Of a stretch of DNA of 64,000 nucleotides, positions 9,727-23,240 are shown piece after piece. Source of the DNA: Rosenbergiella metrosideri (GTDB lineage Bacteria > Pseudomonadota > Gammaproteobacteria > Enterobacterales > Enterobacteriaceae); assembly GCF_022602565.1 (NCBI RefSeq), contig NZ_JALBCV010000002.1, positions 298,677-362,676 on the forward strand, written 5' to 3'. The notes beneath the pieces were generated by a model. That model ran no database searches, had not been told where the DNA came from, and worked only from the letters and a program-made list of their open reading frames with translations. The translations under genes were made by a program, and so were the position numbers. Numbering within the stretch: position 1 is the stretch's first letter; every line of letters starts with the position of its first letter.

Positions 9727-9757
9727 GACCTAAGCGTTAACCGATCGGAGGTGCCTA

Positions 9758-12043
9758 ATGCTCAATCAGGAACTGGAACTCAGTTTAAATATGGCTTTCG
9801 CCAGAGCGCGTGAGCACCATCACGAATTTATGACCGTCGAGCATCTGCTACTCGCGTTAATCAGCAATCCCGCTGCACGCGAAGCGCTAGAGGCATGCTC
9901 GGTCGATCTCGCTGCGTTGCGTGCAGAACTGGAAACGTTTATTCAAAAAACAACGCCAGTGCTTCCCGAAGCGGATGAAGAGCGAGAAACACAACCCACA
10001 TTAAGCTTCCAACGTGTTCTACAACGTGCGGTCTTCCATGTCCAATCGTCTGGACGCAGCGAAGTGACCGGCGCTAACGTGCTGGTGGCGATTTTTAGTG
10101 AACAAGAATCACAAGCGGCCTACTTACTGAGAAAATATGAAGTGAGTCGTCTAGATATCGTTAATTATCTCTCCCATGGCACGCGCAAAGATGACAGTGC
10201 TGAAGATAAGTCGTCCGAAAACAGTGCATCTTCCGACGACGCTACAAGCGGTTCTAGTGAAGAACGCATTGACAGCTTCACGACAAATCTTAATCAGCTC
10301 GCTCGCGTGGGCGGTATTGACCCGCTCATCGGACGTGAGAAAGAGTTAGAGAGAACCGTTCAAGTCTTCTGCCGTCGTCGTAAAAATAATCCGTTACTGG
10401 TGGGTGAGTCAGGTGTTGGAAAAACGGCTATCGCCGAAGGCCTTGCGTGGCGTATCGAGCAAGGCGATGTGCCAGATGTAATGAAAGAGTGTGTGATCTA
10501 TTCGCTTGATATCGGTTCACTGCTTGCAGGAACAAAGTATCGTGGTGATTTCGAAAAGCGCTTTAAAGCGTTGCTAAAACAGCTTGAACAAGATCAGAAC
10601 AGCATTCTTTTCATTGATGAGATACACACCATCATCGGGGCAGGGGCTGCCTCCGGTGGGCAAGTCGACGCCGCTAATTTAATCAAGCCACTGCTTTCTA
10701 GTGGTAAAATTCGCGTAATGGGTTCTACTACTTATCAAGAATACAGCTCTATTTTTGAAAAGGATCGGGCTTTAGCGCGCCGATTCCAAAAAATTGATAT
10801 TGTCGAGCCGACAATGGATGAGACTGTAAAAATTCTGACCGGCCTCAAACCGAAATACGAGAAGCATCATGATGTGCGCTACACAGCCAAAGCTATCCGC
10901 GCTGCGGTAGAGTTAGCCGTCAAATATATCAACGATCGTCATCTCCCTGACAAGGCGATAGATGTGATTGATGAAGCCGGTGCCCGGGCGCGTTTATTAC
11001 CGAATAGTAAACGTAAAAAAACCATCAATATCCAAGACATTGAGACCGTTGTTGCACGTATTGCGCGGATCCCAGAAAAAAGCGTATCCGCCACTGACCG
11101 CGACACGCTACGCAGTCTTGATGACCGCTTAAAAATGCTGGTATTTGGTCAAGATAAAGCGATTAATGCGTTATCGGAAGCGATCAAAATGAGTCGGGCA
11201 GGTCTAGGCAATGAGCACAAACCTGTCGGGTCGTTCTTATTCGCCGGGCCTACTGGTGTGGGGAAAACTGAGGTGACGGCTCAGTTGGCCAAAGCGTTAG
11301 GTATTGAGTTACTGCGGTTTGATATGTCGGAATATATGGAACGCCATACGGTCAGCCGTTTGATTGGTGCGCCACCAGGCTATGTGGGTTATGAACAAGG
11401 TGGATTATTAACGGACGCGGTCATCAAACATCCTCACGCTGTAGTGTTACTGGATGAAATTGAGAAAGCGCATCCAGATGTATTTAATTTACTGCTTCAA
11501 GTAATGGATAACGGCACCTTGACCGATAATAACGGCCGTAAGGCGGACTTCCGTAATGTGATCTTAGTGATGACCACCAATGCGGGCGTGCGTGAGACTG
11601 AACGTAAAACTATCGGCTTAATTCAGCAAGATAATAGTACTGATGCTCTGGAAGAGATTAAGAAAATCTTTACTCCAGAATTCCGTAACCGTCTTGATAA
11701 CATCATCTGGTTTGAGCATCTGTCCACAACTGTTATTCATCAGGTGGTGGATAAATTTATCGTTGAGCTGCAAGCTCAGCTCGATCCTAAGGGTGTGTCA
11801 CTTGAAGTGAGTGATGAAGCTCGCGAATGGTTAGCAGAGAAAGGCTACGATAAAGCGATGGGGGCCCGTCCAATGGCTAGAGCCGTACAAGAAAACTTGA
11901 AGAAACCGTTAGCCAATGAGTTACTGTTTGGTTCATTGGTCGAAGGGGGATCGGTGTCAGTAGGATTAGATCGTCAGAAAGATCAGCTGACTTACCATTT
12001 TGAAAGTGCGGCGAAGCAGAAAGCAGAAGGGACCGTTCACTAG
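9758..12043 (+). CDS. clpA: ATP-dependent Clp protease ATP-binding subunit ClpA
   Basis: Hexameric AAA+ unfoldase that feeds substrates into the ClpP peptidase. The 761 residues (E. coli 758) comprise the N-terminal repeat domain that binds ClpS (about 1-143), an acidic Ser-rich linker (about 145-172), the D1 ATPase with Walker A GESGVGKT near 214 and Walker [10 protein letters not shown], and the D2 ATPase with Walker A GPTGVGKT near 497 and Walker [15 protein letters not shown]. The IGLIQQD segment (about 625) is the IGL loop that docks onto ClpP. A strong ribosome binding site (CGGAGGTG) precedes the ATG. A strong terminator follows. Confidence 0.97.
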   Translation: MLNQELELSLNMAFARAREHHHEFMTVEHLLLALISNPAAREALEACSVDLAALRAELETFIQKTTPVLPEADEERETQPTLSFQRVLQRAVFHVQSSGRSEVTGANVLVAIFSEQESQAAYLLRKYEVSRLDIVNYLSHGTRKDDSAEDKSSENSASSDDATSGSSEERIDSFTTNLNQLARVGGIDPLIGREKELERTVQVFCRRRKNNPLLVGESGVGKTAIAEGLAWRIEQGDVPDVMKECVIYSLDIGSLLAGTKYRGDFEKRFKALLKQLEQDQNSILFIDEIHTIIGAGAASGGQVDAANLIKPLLSSGKIRVMGSTTYQEYSSIFEKDRALARRFQKIDIVEPTMDETVKILTGLKPKYEKHHDVRYTAKAIRAAVELAVKYINDRHLPDKAIDVIDEAGARARLLPNSKRKKTINIQDIETVVARIARIPEKSVSATDRDTLRSLDDRLKMLVFGQDKAINALSEAIKMSRAGLGNEHKPVGSFLFAGPTGVGKTEVTAQLAKALGIELLRFDMSEYMERHTVSRLIGAPPGYVGYEQGGLLTDAVIKHPHAVVLLDEIEKAHPDVFNLLLQVMDNGTLTDNNGRKADFRNVILVMTTNAGVRETERKTIGLIQQDNSTDALEEIKKIFTPEFRNRLDNIIWFEHLSTTVIHQVVDKFIVELQAQLDPKGVSLEVSDEAREWLAEKGYDKAMGARPMARAVQENLKKPLANELLFGSLVEGGSVSVGLDRQKDQLTYHFESAAKQKAEGTVH

Positions 12044-12048
12044 AAAAT

Positions 12049-12076
12049 AAAAAGGCCGGAAAATCCGGCCTTTTTT
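12049..12076. terminator. Bidirectional terminator between clpA and infA
   Basis: A 12-bp stem (AAAAAGGCCGGA / TCCGGCCTTTTT) with a 3-base loop, flanked by A-runs on one side and T-runs on the other. It serves convergent clpA and infA. Confidence 0.9.
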
Positions 12077-12098
12077 ATGGCAGTCATTAAACGAAAGA

Positions 12099-12632
<534 letters not shown>

Positions 12633-13337
12633 TTAAAATAACCGCTTTTTCACCCAGCATTCTAATGGAATAATTCGTTTCTGTAGGTCAGCTAATTGGG
12701 TCAGAAAATGTTGGCGGGGAATTTCTTTTGCGCCCAAGGAATGCGTATGTGGATTAAGTATTTGACAATCGATCACCTCACCGCCGTATGCTGAAAAATG
12801 CCGACAGAGTTGCAGCAATGCCAATTTTGATGCGTTGGGCTGGCGACTGAACATCGACTCTCCGCAAAACATCCCACCCAATGCCATCCCGTAGAGCCCG
12901 CCAACCAGTTCATGGCCGCACCACACTTCCAATGAATGGGCTTGGCCGATTGCGGCGAGATCACACCATGCCGCGATGACGTCTTCAGTGATCCACGTCC
13001 CCTCAACATGTGTACTGGCACAGCCTTCTATCACCGCGCGGAAGTTATGATTAAGCGTGACGTGATAAGGGCAGCGGCGTAAAAAGCGTTGCATACTGCG
13101 ACTGAGATGAAAACCCTCAACCGGTAGCACGGCACGCGGATCGGGGCTCCACCACAAAATAGGGTCCTGCTCAGAGAACCAAGGGAAAATACCCTGCTTA
13201 TAGGCTGAGAGTAACCGTTCTGGTCGCAGATCACCACCGTAAGCGAGAAGCCCTTGCGGCGAGGTTAGGGCGCTATCGGTAGACGGAAATTGCGTGTCAG
13301 GCCGACCATCTAAGCAAGGAAGATAGATCGCACTCAT
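12633..13337 (-). CDS. aat: Leucyl/phenylalanyl-tRNA--protein transferase Aat
   Basis: Attaches Leu or Phe from aminoacyl-tRNA to proteins with N-terminal Lys or Arg, creating N-degrons for ClpS-ClpAP. The 234 residues equal the E. coli length. Diagnostic segments are [56 protein letters not shown] and GESMFS. Its start overlaps the cydC stop by four bases (ATGA), placing it at the end of the cydDC-aat operon. Confidence 0.96.
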   Translation of the reverse strand: MSAIYLPCLDGRPDTQFPSTDSALTSPQGLLAYGGDLRPERLLSAYKQGIFPWFSEQDPILWWSPDPRAVLPVEGFHLSRSMQRFLRRCPYHVTLNHNFRAVIEGCASTHVEGTWITEDVIAAWCDLAAIGQAHSLEVWCGHELVGGLYGMALGGMFCGESMFSRQPNASKLALLQLCRHFSAYGGEVIDCQILNPHTHSLGAKEIPRQHFLTQLADLQKRIIPLECWVKKRLF

Positions 13338-15073
13338 CGTCCATTATGGTCTTGCTGGCGTTGGCGAAAAGCGTAATAGCGGGTCTTATCCGCCATCAGC
13401 TGTTGATGCGTTCCTGCTTCAATAATATGGCCTTGCTCCATCACACAGATTTTATCGACAGCTTCAATACCGGTCAGGCGATGTGTAACTATCAGCACAG
13501 TTTTCTCAGCGGTCACCCTAAGAAGAAGTTGCATAATCAGATGTTCGGTCTGGGCATCCAACCCTTCAAGAGGTTCGTCTAATAGCCAAATCGGCGCGTT
13601 ATGTAATAGTGCACGGGCTATCGCTAAGCGACGACGTTCGCCACCGGAAAGCGGGCGGCCACCTTCCCCTAACCAGCTATCCAATCCTGCACCGTCAAGA
13701 AGCGTTGTTAAGCCGACAACCTCGAGGCTTTCAATGAGTTGTGCATCGTTAGCGAGCGGTTGAGCGAGTGTTAAGTTTTCACGTAATGTCTGATTGAAGA
13801 TAGCCACTCGCTGGCTAACGACCGTGATGGTGGAACGAAGCTGGGGTTCTGAAAAAGCCGTTAAAGGCTGATTATTAATAAGGATCTTACCGGCCAACGG
13901 GTCCCAAGCACGAGTAAGTAATTGTAATAATGTTGTTTTCCCGCATCCGGTACTTCCGAGTAGTGCCACTTTCTGTTTCGCGGCAAGCGTCAACGTTAAG
14001 TGCTCTAATACCTTAGGCCCGTTAGGGCTGTAAGCAAAATCGACGGCTTCAATAGACAGTTCAGCAGCACGATCATCGATGGCGACCGACTGAGTGGGAA
14101 AGGTAACCACTGGTTGTTGCGTTAACAACTGGTTCAAGCGCTCGGCAGCAATCGATACTTCAGAGAGGTGGAGAAAAGCCGTTGCCACCGGACCAAGCGC
14201 TTCAAATGCAGCCAGTACACAGAAAACCAATAATGCATTATCGGCGGTCGCAATTTGCGCGATCTGATGGCGAGACATAATGATAAAGACTGCGACAATG
14301 GTTAAGCCGGTCAGCAAGATGATAATACTTTGTGCCAAGGCATTGAGATTTTGCTGCCTCGCTTGCGTTGCCAACCATTTTTTCTCTGTCTGTCCGAGCT
14401 CCTGACGCCAATCCTGTCGTGGTGGGTATAATAAGAGTTCAGACATCGCGCTGAGATGAGTAGTCAGTTGTTGCCGATAAGCACTACTCAAGCTAGCAAT
14501 TTGTTCACCCGCCGGTTTTCCCACCCGGTAGAACAGGGGAGGGAACAGCAGGATAACTATAATCATCACACCCGCTACCATCAGCGCGGCTTGGTGGTTG
14601 ATATAACTTAAGCCTACTCCGACGACAAGTGTTACCAGTAGAGCCCCGACCATCGGTGAGAGAACCCGTAAATATAAATGGTCTAGCGTCTCAACATCGC
14701 CGACAAAACGGTTCAGTAAATCGCCCTGACGGAATTGAGGGGTCCCTGCTGGCGCGAGCGGATAAATTTTACTGAAGATGGTAACGCGCAGATGTTTTAA
14801 TACTTTGAAGGTGGCGTCATGACTGACTAAGCGCTCAAGATAACGGGCAACCGTGCGAAGGATTGCCGCCCCTCGAACCCCTGCGGCGGGTAACATATAG
14901 TTAAAAGTATAAATACCGGCGCTCCCGGCCATTGCGGAAGCGGCGAGAAACCAGCCAGATAGACTCAACAGCCCAACACTCGCGAGCAAAGTGAGGGTGG
15001 CTAATAATACGCCTAATACTAGCTGCCAACGATGCCTACGCCACAGCGTTAAAAAAGGGAATAATGCTTTCAT
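13334..15073 (-). CDS. cydC: Heterodimeric ABC exporter subunit CydC
   Basis: With CydD forms an inner-membrane ABC exporter linked to export of glutathione/cysteine and heme handling; it is needed to assemble cytochrome bd and periplasmic c-type cytochromes. The 579 residues (E. coli 573) hold an N-terminal six-helix membrane domain and a C-terminal ATPase with Walker [10 protein letters not shown] (about 371-379), signature LSGGERRR and Walker [13 protein letters not shown]. The ATG shares one base with the cydD stop codon (TAATG), and the end overlaps aat by four bases, so the three genes are translationally coupled. Confidence 0.95.
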   Translation of the reverse strand: MKALFPFLTLWRRHRWQLVLGVLLATLTLLASVGLLSLSGWFLAASAMAGSAGIYTFNYMLPAAGVRGAAILRTVARYLERLVSHDATFKVLKHLRVTIFSKIYPLAPAGTPQFRQGDLLNRFVGDVETLDHLYLRVLSPMVGALLVTLVVGVGLSYINHQAALMVAGVMIIVILLFPPLFYRVGKPAGEQIASLSSAYRQQLTTHLSAMSELLLYPPRQDWRQELGQTEKKWLATQARQQNLNALAQSIIILLTGLTIVAVFIIMSRHQIAQIATADNALLVFCVLAAFEALGPVATAFLHLSEVSIAAERLNQLLTQQPVVTFPTQSVAIDDRAAELSIEAVDFAYSPNGPKVLEHLTLTLAAKQKVALLGSTGCGKTTLLQLLTRAWDPLAGKILINNQPLTAFSEPQLRSTITVVSQRVAIFNQTLRENLTLAQPLANDAQLIESLEVVGLTTLLDGAGLDSWLGEGGRPLSGGERRRLAIARALLHNAPIWLLDEPLEGLDAQTEHLIMQLLLRVTAEKTVLIVTHRLTGIEAVDKICVMEQGHIIEAGTHQQLMADKTRYYAFRQRQQDHNGR

Positions 15074-16848
15074 TATTCAATCTCCCCTGAGCGATGGCTT
15101 AACAATGTTTGGAACAGCCCCTGTTCGGCGGCAAGCGAACGAAAATCGCCCATCTGGACAATTTTCCCTGTTTCCATAACGATAATCGTTGGCCAATCGG
15201 TCAATTGGTCGAGTTGATGCGTGACCATGACGGTCAGTTGTTGGTGACTCGCCTGTTGCAAACAGTGCATGATCCGCTGCTCATGATGGCGGTCCAAACT
15301 GGCGGTAGGTTCGTCGAGCAGTAAGAGTTGCGCCTGCTTCGCCAGCGCACGGGCGACTGCGATGCGTTGTGCTTGGCCAACAGATAAATTCTGACTCTCT
15401 TCGCCAACTTGCGTGGCGAGACCTTGCGGCAAGCGATCAAGAAACTCATTGATGCCGGTTTGTGCCACTAACGTATTCAGTGTTTGTTCGCTAAGTTCAC
15501 CTTGAGGTGAAATATTTTCTGCGATAGAGCAAGGGAATAGCCGAGGATGCTGTCCTACCCAACTCACCGATTTCAGCCAGTCTTCGCGTGACACCCTATT
15601 AAGTTCATGGCCATTGACCAGTAACGACCCTTGATAAGGCAGAAACCCTAGCAGCGCATTAAGTAGTGTACTTTTACCCGACCCGCTCGGTCCTACTAAC
15701 GCCACGCGTTGATCGGCATTAAAGCAAAAATTGAGGGGACCGACTAATTGTTTACCATCGATTGAGGTGATGACCCAATCGCGGGCCTCAATAGTGAGAG
15801 CTTGGGAGCGATCGAGAGTCAGGTCTTCACGCTGAGCAGTAGGGTGCAAAAGGTCCGTCTCCGTAAGGAAACTTTCTATCTCATCGGCAGCCCCAGCGGC
15901 TTGGGCTTTGGCATGATAAAAACTGCCTAAATCACGCAGAGGTTGGAAAAATTCCGGAGCTAAAATTAACGCGATAAAGCCAGCGAATAGGGTCACTGCG
16001 CCCTGATAGTTGCCAAAGTGAAACACACCGAGGTATGAAAAGCCGAAATACACGGCGACGATCGCGATGGAGACTGATGCGAAAAACTCGAGAACGGCTG
16101 AAGAGAGGAAGGCGATACGCAGGACTTCCATTGTTCGTAAGCGGAACTGCTCTGTACTGTCTGCGATTGCCTGCTCTTCCGCGTGGCGTCGATTAAAGAG
16201 ACGCAAGGTATCAAGGCCGCGCAGGCGATCGAGAAAATCGCCACTCAGGCGCGCAAGCGCCGCAAAGTTACGGCGGTTAGCATCGGCGGCTCCCATCCCG
16301 ACCATTGCCATAAACAGTGGGATTAACGGGGCCGTCAGGAATAGAATGGTCGCCGCTGCCCAGTTAATGGGAAACAGGGTGATCAGAATAAGCAGTGGAA
16401 TTACCGCAGCCAAGGTCATTTGCGGCAGATATCGCGCGTAATAGTCGTGCATTTTCTCAATTTGTTCATGCAGCAAAGTGGTCCAGCTGCCGACAGGCCG
16501 AGAAGCGATCCAAACCGGTCCTAACTCTTCTAAGCGGTTTAATACAAGTTGGCGGATCGCGAGCCGTAACGCCTCGCCCGCTTTGACGCCGACTTTTTCG
16601 CGGCTATAGTGCAGCACTGAGCGTAGCGCAAAACAACCGACGAGCAGGGCTAACCAGTGGTAAAGATGCGGAAGGGGTTGATGATCGATTAAGGCGCGTT
16701 GCAGAAGTTCTGCTAAACAATAAGCCTGCAAAAGTATCGTCAGTGCACTGCAGGTGCCCAAAATGACCGAGAGTTTAAGCCAACGTTTAGCATGGAGACG
16801 CTGCGCTTTGAGCCAGAGGGTAAGCTGTTTTTGTCTTGATTTATCCAC
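15073..16848 (-). CDS. cydD: Heterodimeric ABC exporter subunit CydD
   Basis: Partner of CydC. The 591 residues (E. coli 588) start MDKSRQKQLTLWL, very close to the E. coli N-terminus, then show six membrane helices and an ATPase with Walker A GPSGSGKST (about 388-396), the signature LSVGQAQR (the usual LSGGQ is LSVGQ, as in E. coli CydD) and Walker B LLLLDEPTASLD. It is first in cydD-cydC-aat and is separated from trxB upstream by a terminator. Confidence 0.95.
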   Translation of the reverse strand: MDKSRQKQLTLWLKAQRLHAKRWLKLSVILGTCSALTILLQAYCLAELLQRALIDHQPLPHLYHWLALLVGCFALRSVLHYSREKVGVKAGEALRLAIRQLVLNRLEELGPVWIASRPVGSWTTLLHEQIEKMHDYYARYLPQMTLAAVIPLLILITLFPINWAAATILFLTAPLIPLFMAMVGMGAADANRRNFAALARLSGDFLDRLRGLDTLRLFNRRHAEEQAIADSTEQFRLRTMEVLRIAFLSSAVLEFFASVSIAIVAVYFGFSYLGVFHFGNYQGAVTLFAGFIALILAPEFFQPLRDLGSFYHAKAQAAGAADEIESFLTETDLLHPTAQREDLTLDRSQALTIEARDWVITSIDGKQLVGPLNFCFNADQRVALVGPSGSGKSTLLNALLGFLPYQGSLLVNGHELNRVSREDWLKSVSWVGQHPRLFPCSIAENISPQGELSEQTLNTLVAQTGINEFLDRLPQGLATQVGEESQNLSVGQAQRIAVARALAKQAQLLLLDEPTASLDRHHEQRIMHCLQQASHQQLTVMVTHQLDQLTDWPTIIVMETGKIVQMGDFRSLAAEQGLFQTLLSHRSGEIE

Positions 16849-16920
16849 GGAAGAGTCTTTGACCTGTTGGAATTGAACATCGACTATATGAAATTCCTAA
16901 CAACTCTAGCATGCAGGAGA

Positions 16921-16948
16921 TAAAAAAGGCGACAGATAACCTGTCGCC
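16921..16948 (-). terminator. Terminator of trxB
   Basis: An 8-bp stem (GGCGACAG / CTGTCGCC) with a 5-base loop, followed on the minus strand by TTTTTTA. It separates trxB from cydDC, which are co-oriented. Confidence 0.9.
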
Positions 16949-16978
16949 GGGATTAATCTAGATCATACAATTAACAAA

Positions 16979-18332
<1,354 letters not shown>

Positions 18333-18827
18333 ATGGTAGATAACAAAAAGCGTCCTAGTAAGGACCTCGATCGTATCGATCGCAATATACTTAATGAATT
18401 ACAGAAGGATGGGCGAATTTCTAACGTAGAACTGTCAAAGCGAGTCGGCTTATCGCCTACACCTTGCTTAGAACGCGTTCGTCGTCTGGAGCGTCAAGGT
18501 TTCATCTTGGGATATACCGCGCTATTGAACCCGCATTATCTAGATGCTTCGCTACTCGTCTTTGTTGAGATAACTCTGAATCGTGGTGCACCCGATGTCT
18601 TCGAACAGTTCAATGCCGCCGTGCAGAAGTTAGAAGAAACCCAAGAGTGTCATTTAGTCTCTGGCGATTTTGATTATCTCCTTAAAACCCGCGTCCCTGA
18701 TATGTCTGCCTACCGTAAACTGCTTGGCGAAACACTGTTAAGATTACCTGGCGTAAACGACACCAGAACCTACGTTGTTATGGAAGAAGTTAAGCAAAGT
18801 AATCGTTTAGTGATCAAAACTCGTTAA
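18333..18827 (+). CDS. lrp: Leucine-responsive regulatory protein Lrp
   Basis: Global regulator of amino-acid metabolism, transport and pili. The 164 residues are almost the E. coli sequence. The N-terminal helix-turn-helix (about 15-60) includes ILNELQKDGRISNVELSKRV, followed by GLSPTPCLERVRRLE, and the C-terminal RAM/AsnC domain (about 70-155) binds leucine and forms octamers. E. coli Lrp activates serC-aroA and represses other genes, so it may control neighbours in this window. ftsK follows with 111 bases between and carries its own operator. Confidence 0.97.
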   Translation: MVDNKKRPSKDLDRIDRNILNELQKDGRISNVELSKRVGLSPTPCLERVRRLERQGFILGYTALLNPHYLDASLLVFVEITLNRGAPDVFEQFNAAVQKLEETQECHLVSGDFDYLLKTRVPDMSAYRKLLGETLLRLPGVNDTRTYVVMEEVKQSNRLVIKTR

Positions 18828-18864
18828 ATCTGACAGGTGCAAAGGCTGAATTTTTTCGGTACAC

Positions 18865-18884
18865 TCCTGTAAATGCATACAGGA
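18865..18884 (+). promoter_or_regulatory. LexA (SOS) box candidate upstream of ftsK
   Basis: The site CTGT-N8-ACAG (18867-18882, CTGTAAATGCATACAG) matches the LexA pattern. It lies 57 bases before the ftsK start, where E. coli has the SOS-controlled ftsK promoter (dinH) with a very similar box. Placement and match make an SOS operator likely. Confidence 0.7.
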
Positions 18885-18938
18885 ACAGCGTATTAGACGT
18901 TGTTCCTTCCTCCCTAGACAGGCACCTGGAGAGTACTC

Positions 18939-21900
18939 TTGAGCCAGGAATACATTGAAGATAAAGATATTGCTTTAACCCCTATGAGTAGCGGACGTCG
19001 TTTACTGGAAGCACTGTTGATTCTGGTTGCGCTGTTTGCCGTCTATTTGATGATCTCATTAGTGAGTTTTAACCCTTCTGATCCAAGTTGGTCGCAAACG
19101 GCTTGGCACGAACCTATCCATAATTTGGGTGGTGGAATCGGTGCCTGGCTGGCGGATACTTTGCTCTTCATCTTCGGGATGATGGCTTATGCTATCCCTG
19201 TCGTTATCCTCGGGTTATGTTGGATTGCGCATCGCTACCGCTTTAAAGAGCAGCATTACATCGACTTTTTCGCGATTGGTTTACGCCTGATTGGTGTCTT
19301 AAGCCTCGTGGTGACGACCTGTGGTCTAGCCTCGCTCAACGCCGATGATATCTGGTACTTTGCCTCGGGTGGCGTTATCGGGAGTCTGGTAAGCAGTGCT
19401 ATGTCGCAGTATTTTGCGCCAGCCCTAGGCACGCTGATTCTGCTCTTCATCTGGGCCGCGGGTATCACTCTTTATACTGGCTGGTCTTGGCTAACGATTG
19501 CCGAGAAAATCGGTAATACGGTAATGCGTATCATGACCTTTGCTAGCCATCGTCGCGAAGAAGAGTACTGGGAAGAAGAAGAAGAGGTCGAGCAGCCTGC
19601 TGTCGGAACCCCTGAATCTGCGCAGACTCCAGTCCCAAAAGCCAACCGCAGTGTGTTCCGCCGCTTTGCCAATAAACACGCTTCTACTGCGCCGGCTGCC
19701 GATCATGACGACCCATTACTGGCTCCTCGTCCGCAGGCCCCAACAACTGTTAAGCAGGAAGAGTATGATCCGCTATTGGATTATGACCCATTATTGGATT
19801 ACCAACCGAATACAGTATCTCCTGCGGCTAAGCCTGACCCTTCAGCAAGCCAGCCGGTGGCGTTTACGCCAGCGGCCATTGACCAGTCTGCCAAGGTAGA
19901 AGACGTCGCGGTACAACCCGCCGCGGAGATGGCACAGCCGACAATGCCAGTCACCCCAGATAAATCAGGGGTTGACACTGCAGTCCCTCCGGCGCAGATG
20001 TCAGAGCATACGGTTTCTGTCCCAGAACCCTTATCTCAACCGGTATACCACTTTGAGATCCCAGCAGAAAACCGCGAGTATCAATCTCGCTCACAGCACA
20101 CCACGCAGGCTGAGGCCGTCACGCCAACGGTCACGCCGCAGGCCAGTTACCCTGAGCGAGCGCCAACGCCACCTTCTTCAACGTCGGCGAGTCCTGTCAC
20201 GTCTGATGCAGCGGCCACTGCCACAGCGGCAGCGAGCGCCAAACCTTTATCGCCCTTTGCCGCAGCAGCGAGCATGGGCAAATTAACGAAACCTGTTTTA
20301 TCCGGTCAGAAACTTAAAGAGTCGGGAAATAATGCTCAGGTTAAGCAGGGGATAGGCCCAGAGTTACCTCGTCCTAATCCTGTACGCATCCCTACGCGCC
20401 GCGAATTGGCTTCTTATGGCATTAAACTGCCCTCGCAACGACAAGCTGAAGAGGAACTTCGTCAACGCGAAACCGCAGCCCATCAGAAAGAAAGTATTGA
20501 TGATGAGCAAGCCCAGCATAACGCTGAACTTGCCGCACAATTTTCGGCACAGCAAAAGCAACGCTATACAGAGGTTGTGACTACCGACATTACTGAGCCA
20601 GATCCTGAAGCGCAGGCAGAGCAAGAAGAGCTGGCTCGTCAGTTCCATGCGGCGCAACAACAGCGTTACGATCAACCTAATACCGTTGATACGGGACATA
20701 AATCACCGCTTGTCGACCTAGCCGATTTCAGTTTCTCGCCGATGGAAGAGTTAGTCACGGAGTCACCAAGTGAGCCGCTGTTTACTATTACGCCTTCCGA
20801 GCCGACAGTTCCCGCTCAGCCTGAATCGGCGGCGGTTTATAATGATGCGGTTGAGCCAACGCCGACAGTGGAAACCCACGAGGAAGTTGAAAGCCAAAAT
20901 ACAGCAAAAGATAGCTTATTCCACCCATTCTTGGTGAGACATGAGCAGCCTTTAGTCAAACCGACCACACCGCTGCCGACACTGGATTTATTGACCGCTC
21001 CGCCGGCTGAAGAAGAGCCCGTCGATATGTTCGCATTAGAACAAACAGGGCAGCTAGTGGAAGCGCGGCTTGCGGATTTCCGTATTAAAGCCGACGTTGT
21101 GGGTATTTCGCCAGGACCGGTGATTACGCGGTTTGAACTAGACCTTGCACCAGGAGTAAAAGCCGCACGTATTTCTAACCTTTCCCGTGACCTCGCACGT
21201 TCGCTTTCCGCTATCGCAGTACGAGTGGTCGAAGTTATTCCGGGAAAACCTTATGTTGGCCTTGAACTACCCAACCAGCATCGTCAAACCGTTTATCTTC
21301 GCGAAGTACTCGATTGCCCAGCATTCCGAGACAATCCATCGCCATTATGTGTGGTACTCGGTAAAGACATCTCGGGTGATCCGGTGGTGGCTGATCTGGG
21401 TAAAATGCCGCACTTATTGGTCGCCGGTACGACCGGTTCGGGTAAATCTGTCGGTGTTAACGCAATGATCCTCAGTATCTTGTATAAAGCTACGCCAGAC
21501 GAAGTGCGCTTTATCATGATCGACCCGAAAATGTTGGAATTATCGGTCTACGAAGGGATCCCGCATCTATTAACCGAAGTAGTGACCGATATGAAAGATG
21601 CTGCCAACGCTTTGCGCTGGAGCGTGATGGAGATGGAGCGTCGCTATAAATTAATGTCGGCGCTGGGTGTTCGTAACCTAGCGGGCTACAACGAGAAAAT
21701 TGAACAAGCGGAAGCCATGGGACGACCTATCCCTGATCCATTCTGGAAACCGGGTGACAGTATGGATACTCAACCGCCAGTACTGGAGAAACTGCCTTAT
21801 ATCGTCGTGATGGTCGACGAATTTGCCGACCTAATGATGGCTGTGGGTAAAAAAGTTGAAGAGCTAATTGCCCGTCTCGCTCAAAAAGCACGTGCGGCCG

Positions 21901-22451
21901 GTATACACTTGGTTCTGGCGACACAGCGGCCATCGGTGGATGTCATCACTGGTTTGATTAAGGCCAACATCCCGACACGTATCGCCTTTACGGTATCGAG
22001 CAAAATCGATTCCCGGACTATCCTTGATCAAGGTGGTGCTGAGTCCTTGCTTGGAATGGGGGATATGCTTTATATGCCGCCAAACTCATCAATGCCAGTG
22101 AGGGTACATGGTGCCTTCGTCCGTGACCAAGAAGTGCATGCCGTGGTTCAAGATTGGAAAGCGCGTGGTCGTCCGCAATATATCGACAGTATCACTGCGG
22201 GGGATGAGAGTGAAAACGGTGCTGGGGGAGTTGACGGTAATGGCGAGGATCTCGATCCGCTGTTTGACCAAGCGGTAGCCTTTGTGGTGGAAAAACGTCG
22301 TGCCTCAATCTCAGGCGTTCAGCGTCAATTCCGTATTGGTTATAACCGGGCGGCGCGGATTATCGAGCAGATGGAAGCGCAGGGGATTGTCTCCGAGCCA
22401 GGCAATAACGGTAACCGAGAGGTCCTCTCACCCCCTCCTCACGAGATGTAA
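18939..22451 (+). CDS. ftsK: DNA translocase FtsK
   Basis: Septal protein that helps assemble the divisome and pumps chromosomal DNA so that XerCD can resolve dimers at dif. The 1170 residues are shorter than E. coli FtsK (1329), mainly in the linker. Layout: four membrane helices (about 20-190), a Pro/Gln/Ala-rich linker (about 205-690) with a tandem [12 protein letters not shown] near 278, the RecA-like motor with Walker [10 protein letters not shown] near 830 and Walker [13 protein letters not shown], and the C-terminal gamma winged helix (last 65 residues) that reads KOPS and activates XerD. The TTG start at 18939 is kept because it yields SQEYIEDKD as in E. coli, which also uses TTG, with CTGGAG just upstream. 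Confidence 0.97.
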   Translation: MSQEYIEDKDIALTPMSSGRRLLEALLILVALFAVYLMISLVSFNPSDPSWSQTAWHEPIHNLGGGIGAWLADTLLFIFGMMAYAIPVVILGLCWIAHRYRFKEQHYIDFFAIGLRLIGVLSLVVTTCGLASLNADDIWYFASGGVIGSLVSSAMSQYFAPALGTLILLFIWAAGITLYTGWSWLTIAEKIGNTVMRIMTFASHRREEEYWEEEEEVEQPAVGTPESAQTPVPKANRSVFRRFANKHASTAPAADHDDPLLAPRPQAPTTVKQEEYDPLLDYDPLLDYQPNTVSPAAKPDPSASQPVAFTPAAIDQSAKVEDVAVQPAAEMAQPTMPVTPDKSGVDTAVPPAQMSEHTVSVPEPLSQPVYHFEIPAENREYQSRSQHTTQAEAVTPTVTPQASYPERAPTPPSSTSASPVTSDAAATATAAASAKPLSPFAAAASMGKLTKPVLSGQKLKESGNNAQVKQGIGPELPRPNPVRIPTRRELASYGIKLPSQRQAEEELRQRETAAHQKESIDDEQAQHNAELAAQFSAQQKQRYTEVVTTDITEPDPEAQAEQEELARQFHAAQQQRYDQPNTVDTGHKSPLVDLADFSFSPMEELVTESPSEPLFTITPSEPTVPAQPESAAVYNDAVEPTPTVETHEEVESQNTAKDSLFHPFLVRHEQPLVKPTTPLPTLDLLTAPPAEEEPVDMFALEQTGQLVEARLADFRIKADVVGISPGPVITRFELDLAPGVKAARISNLSRDLARSLSAIAVRVVEVIPGKPYVGLELPNQHRQTVYLREVLDCPAFRDNPSPLCVVLGKDISGDPVVADLGKMPHLLVAGTTGSGKSVGVNAMILSILYKATPDEVRFIMIDPKMLELSVYEGIPHLLTEVVTDMKDAANALRWSVMEMERRYKLMSALGVRNLAGYNEKIEQAEAMGRPIPDPFWKPGDSMDTQPPVLEKLPYIVVMVDEFADLMMAVGKKVEELIARLAQKARAAGIHLVLATQRPSVDVITGLIKANIPTRIAFTVSSKIDSRTILDQGGAESLLGMGDMLYMPPNSSMPVRVHGAFVRDQEVHAVVQDWKARGRPQYIDSITAGDESENGAGGVDGNGEDLDPLFDQAVAFVVEKRRASISGVQRQFRIGYNRAARIIEQMEAQGIVSEPGNNGNREVLSPPPHEM

Positions 22452-22470
22452 TCGCGCACTCGTGTGAAGA

Positions 22471-22498
22471 AATAGGCCAGAGTTAACTCTGGCCTATT
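22471..22498 (+). terminator. Terminator after ftsK
   Basis: A perfect 28-base palindrome (12-bp stem AATAGGCCAGAG, TTAA loop) 19 bases past the ftsK stop, followed by GTTTA. It separates ftsK from lolA. Confidence 0.8.
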
Positions 22499-22609
22499 GT
22501 TTATGCAAAGAGTGCCCCCATATCAACTTTACACCTATTCTGCTATTCGATCGGCTATGTAGTGGCTACAGTTATTCAACCTCGAGCAAGAATTTACAAG
22601 GAATTATCA

Positions 22610-23224
22610 ATGATGAAAAAGATGATCGTTGCCACAGGATTAATCGCGGGTCTACTTTCTGCACAGGCTTTTGCCGATGATGCTGCGGCGCTGCAATCAC
22701 GCCTTAATAAAGTGAATAGCTTCCATGCAAGCTTTACCCAAACAGTTACCGATGGTTCGGGGGCAAACGTGCAACAGGGACAAGGCGAATTATGGGTGAA
22801 GCGTCCCAGTCTTTTTAACTGGCATATGACAGCACCCGATGAAAGCACTATCATTTCCGATGGTAAAACACTCTGGTTTTATAATCCTTTCGTTGAGCAG
22901 GTCAGCGCAACCTGGCTAAAAAACGCGACCAGCAACACACCGTTTATGCTTATTGCCCGTAACCAACGTTCCGATTGGAAAAACTATAATGTGACTCAGC
23001 AGGGCGACCACTTTGCATTAACGCCTAAAAATGGTGGCGGCAATCTGAAACAATTCAGTATCGATGTCACGTCAGAAGGGACAATCAATCAGTTCAGTGC
23101 GATCGAACAAGATGGTCAACGCAGTAACTACCAATTGAAAAGCCAAAAAAATGGCGCTATCGATGCTGCTAAATTCCAGTTCACGCCACCGAAAGGTGTG
23201 ACGGTGGACGATCAACGTCAATAA
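22610..23224 (+). CDS. lolA: Outer-membrane lipoprotein carrier protein LolA
   Basis: Periplasmic chaperone that takes lipoproteins from LolCDE to LolB. The 204-residue precursor starts with a signal peptide ([22 protein letters not shown], cleaved before DDAAAL); the mature protein shows [27 protein letters not shown] and [15 protein letters not shown], all typical. AAGGA lies seven bases before the ATG at 22610; the next codon is also ATG (22613). A longer frame from 22562 opens with GTG and has no ribosome binding site. rarA follows after 16 bases, so the two are co-transcribed. Confidence 0.96.
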   Translation: MMKKMIVATGLIAGLLSAQAFADDAAALQSRLNKVNSFHASFTQTVTDGSGANVQQGQGELWVKRPSLFNWHMTAPDESTIISDGKTLWFYNPFVEQVSATWLKNATSNTPFMLIARNQRSDWKNYNVTQQGDHFALTPKNGGGNLKQFSIDVTSEGTINQFSAIEQDGQRSNYQLKSQKNGAIDAAKFQFTPPKGVTVDDQRQ

Positions 23225-23240
23225 ATAAGTAAGGTTTACC

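Noticed and set aside
14000-14100. Search for mobile elements, CRISPR arrays and phage genes across the window
   Set aside because: No transposase, integrase, direct-repeat array or phage structural gene was seen on either strand.
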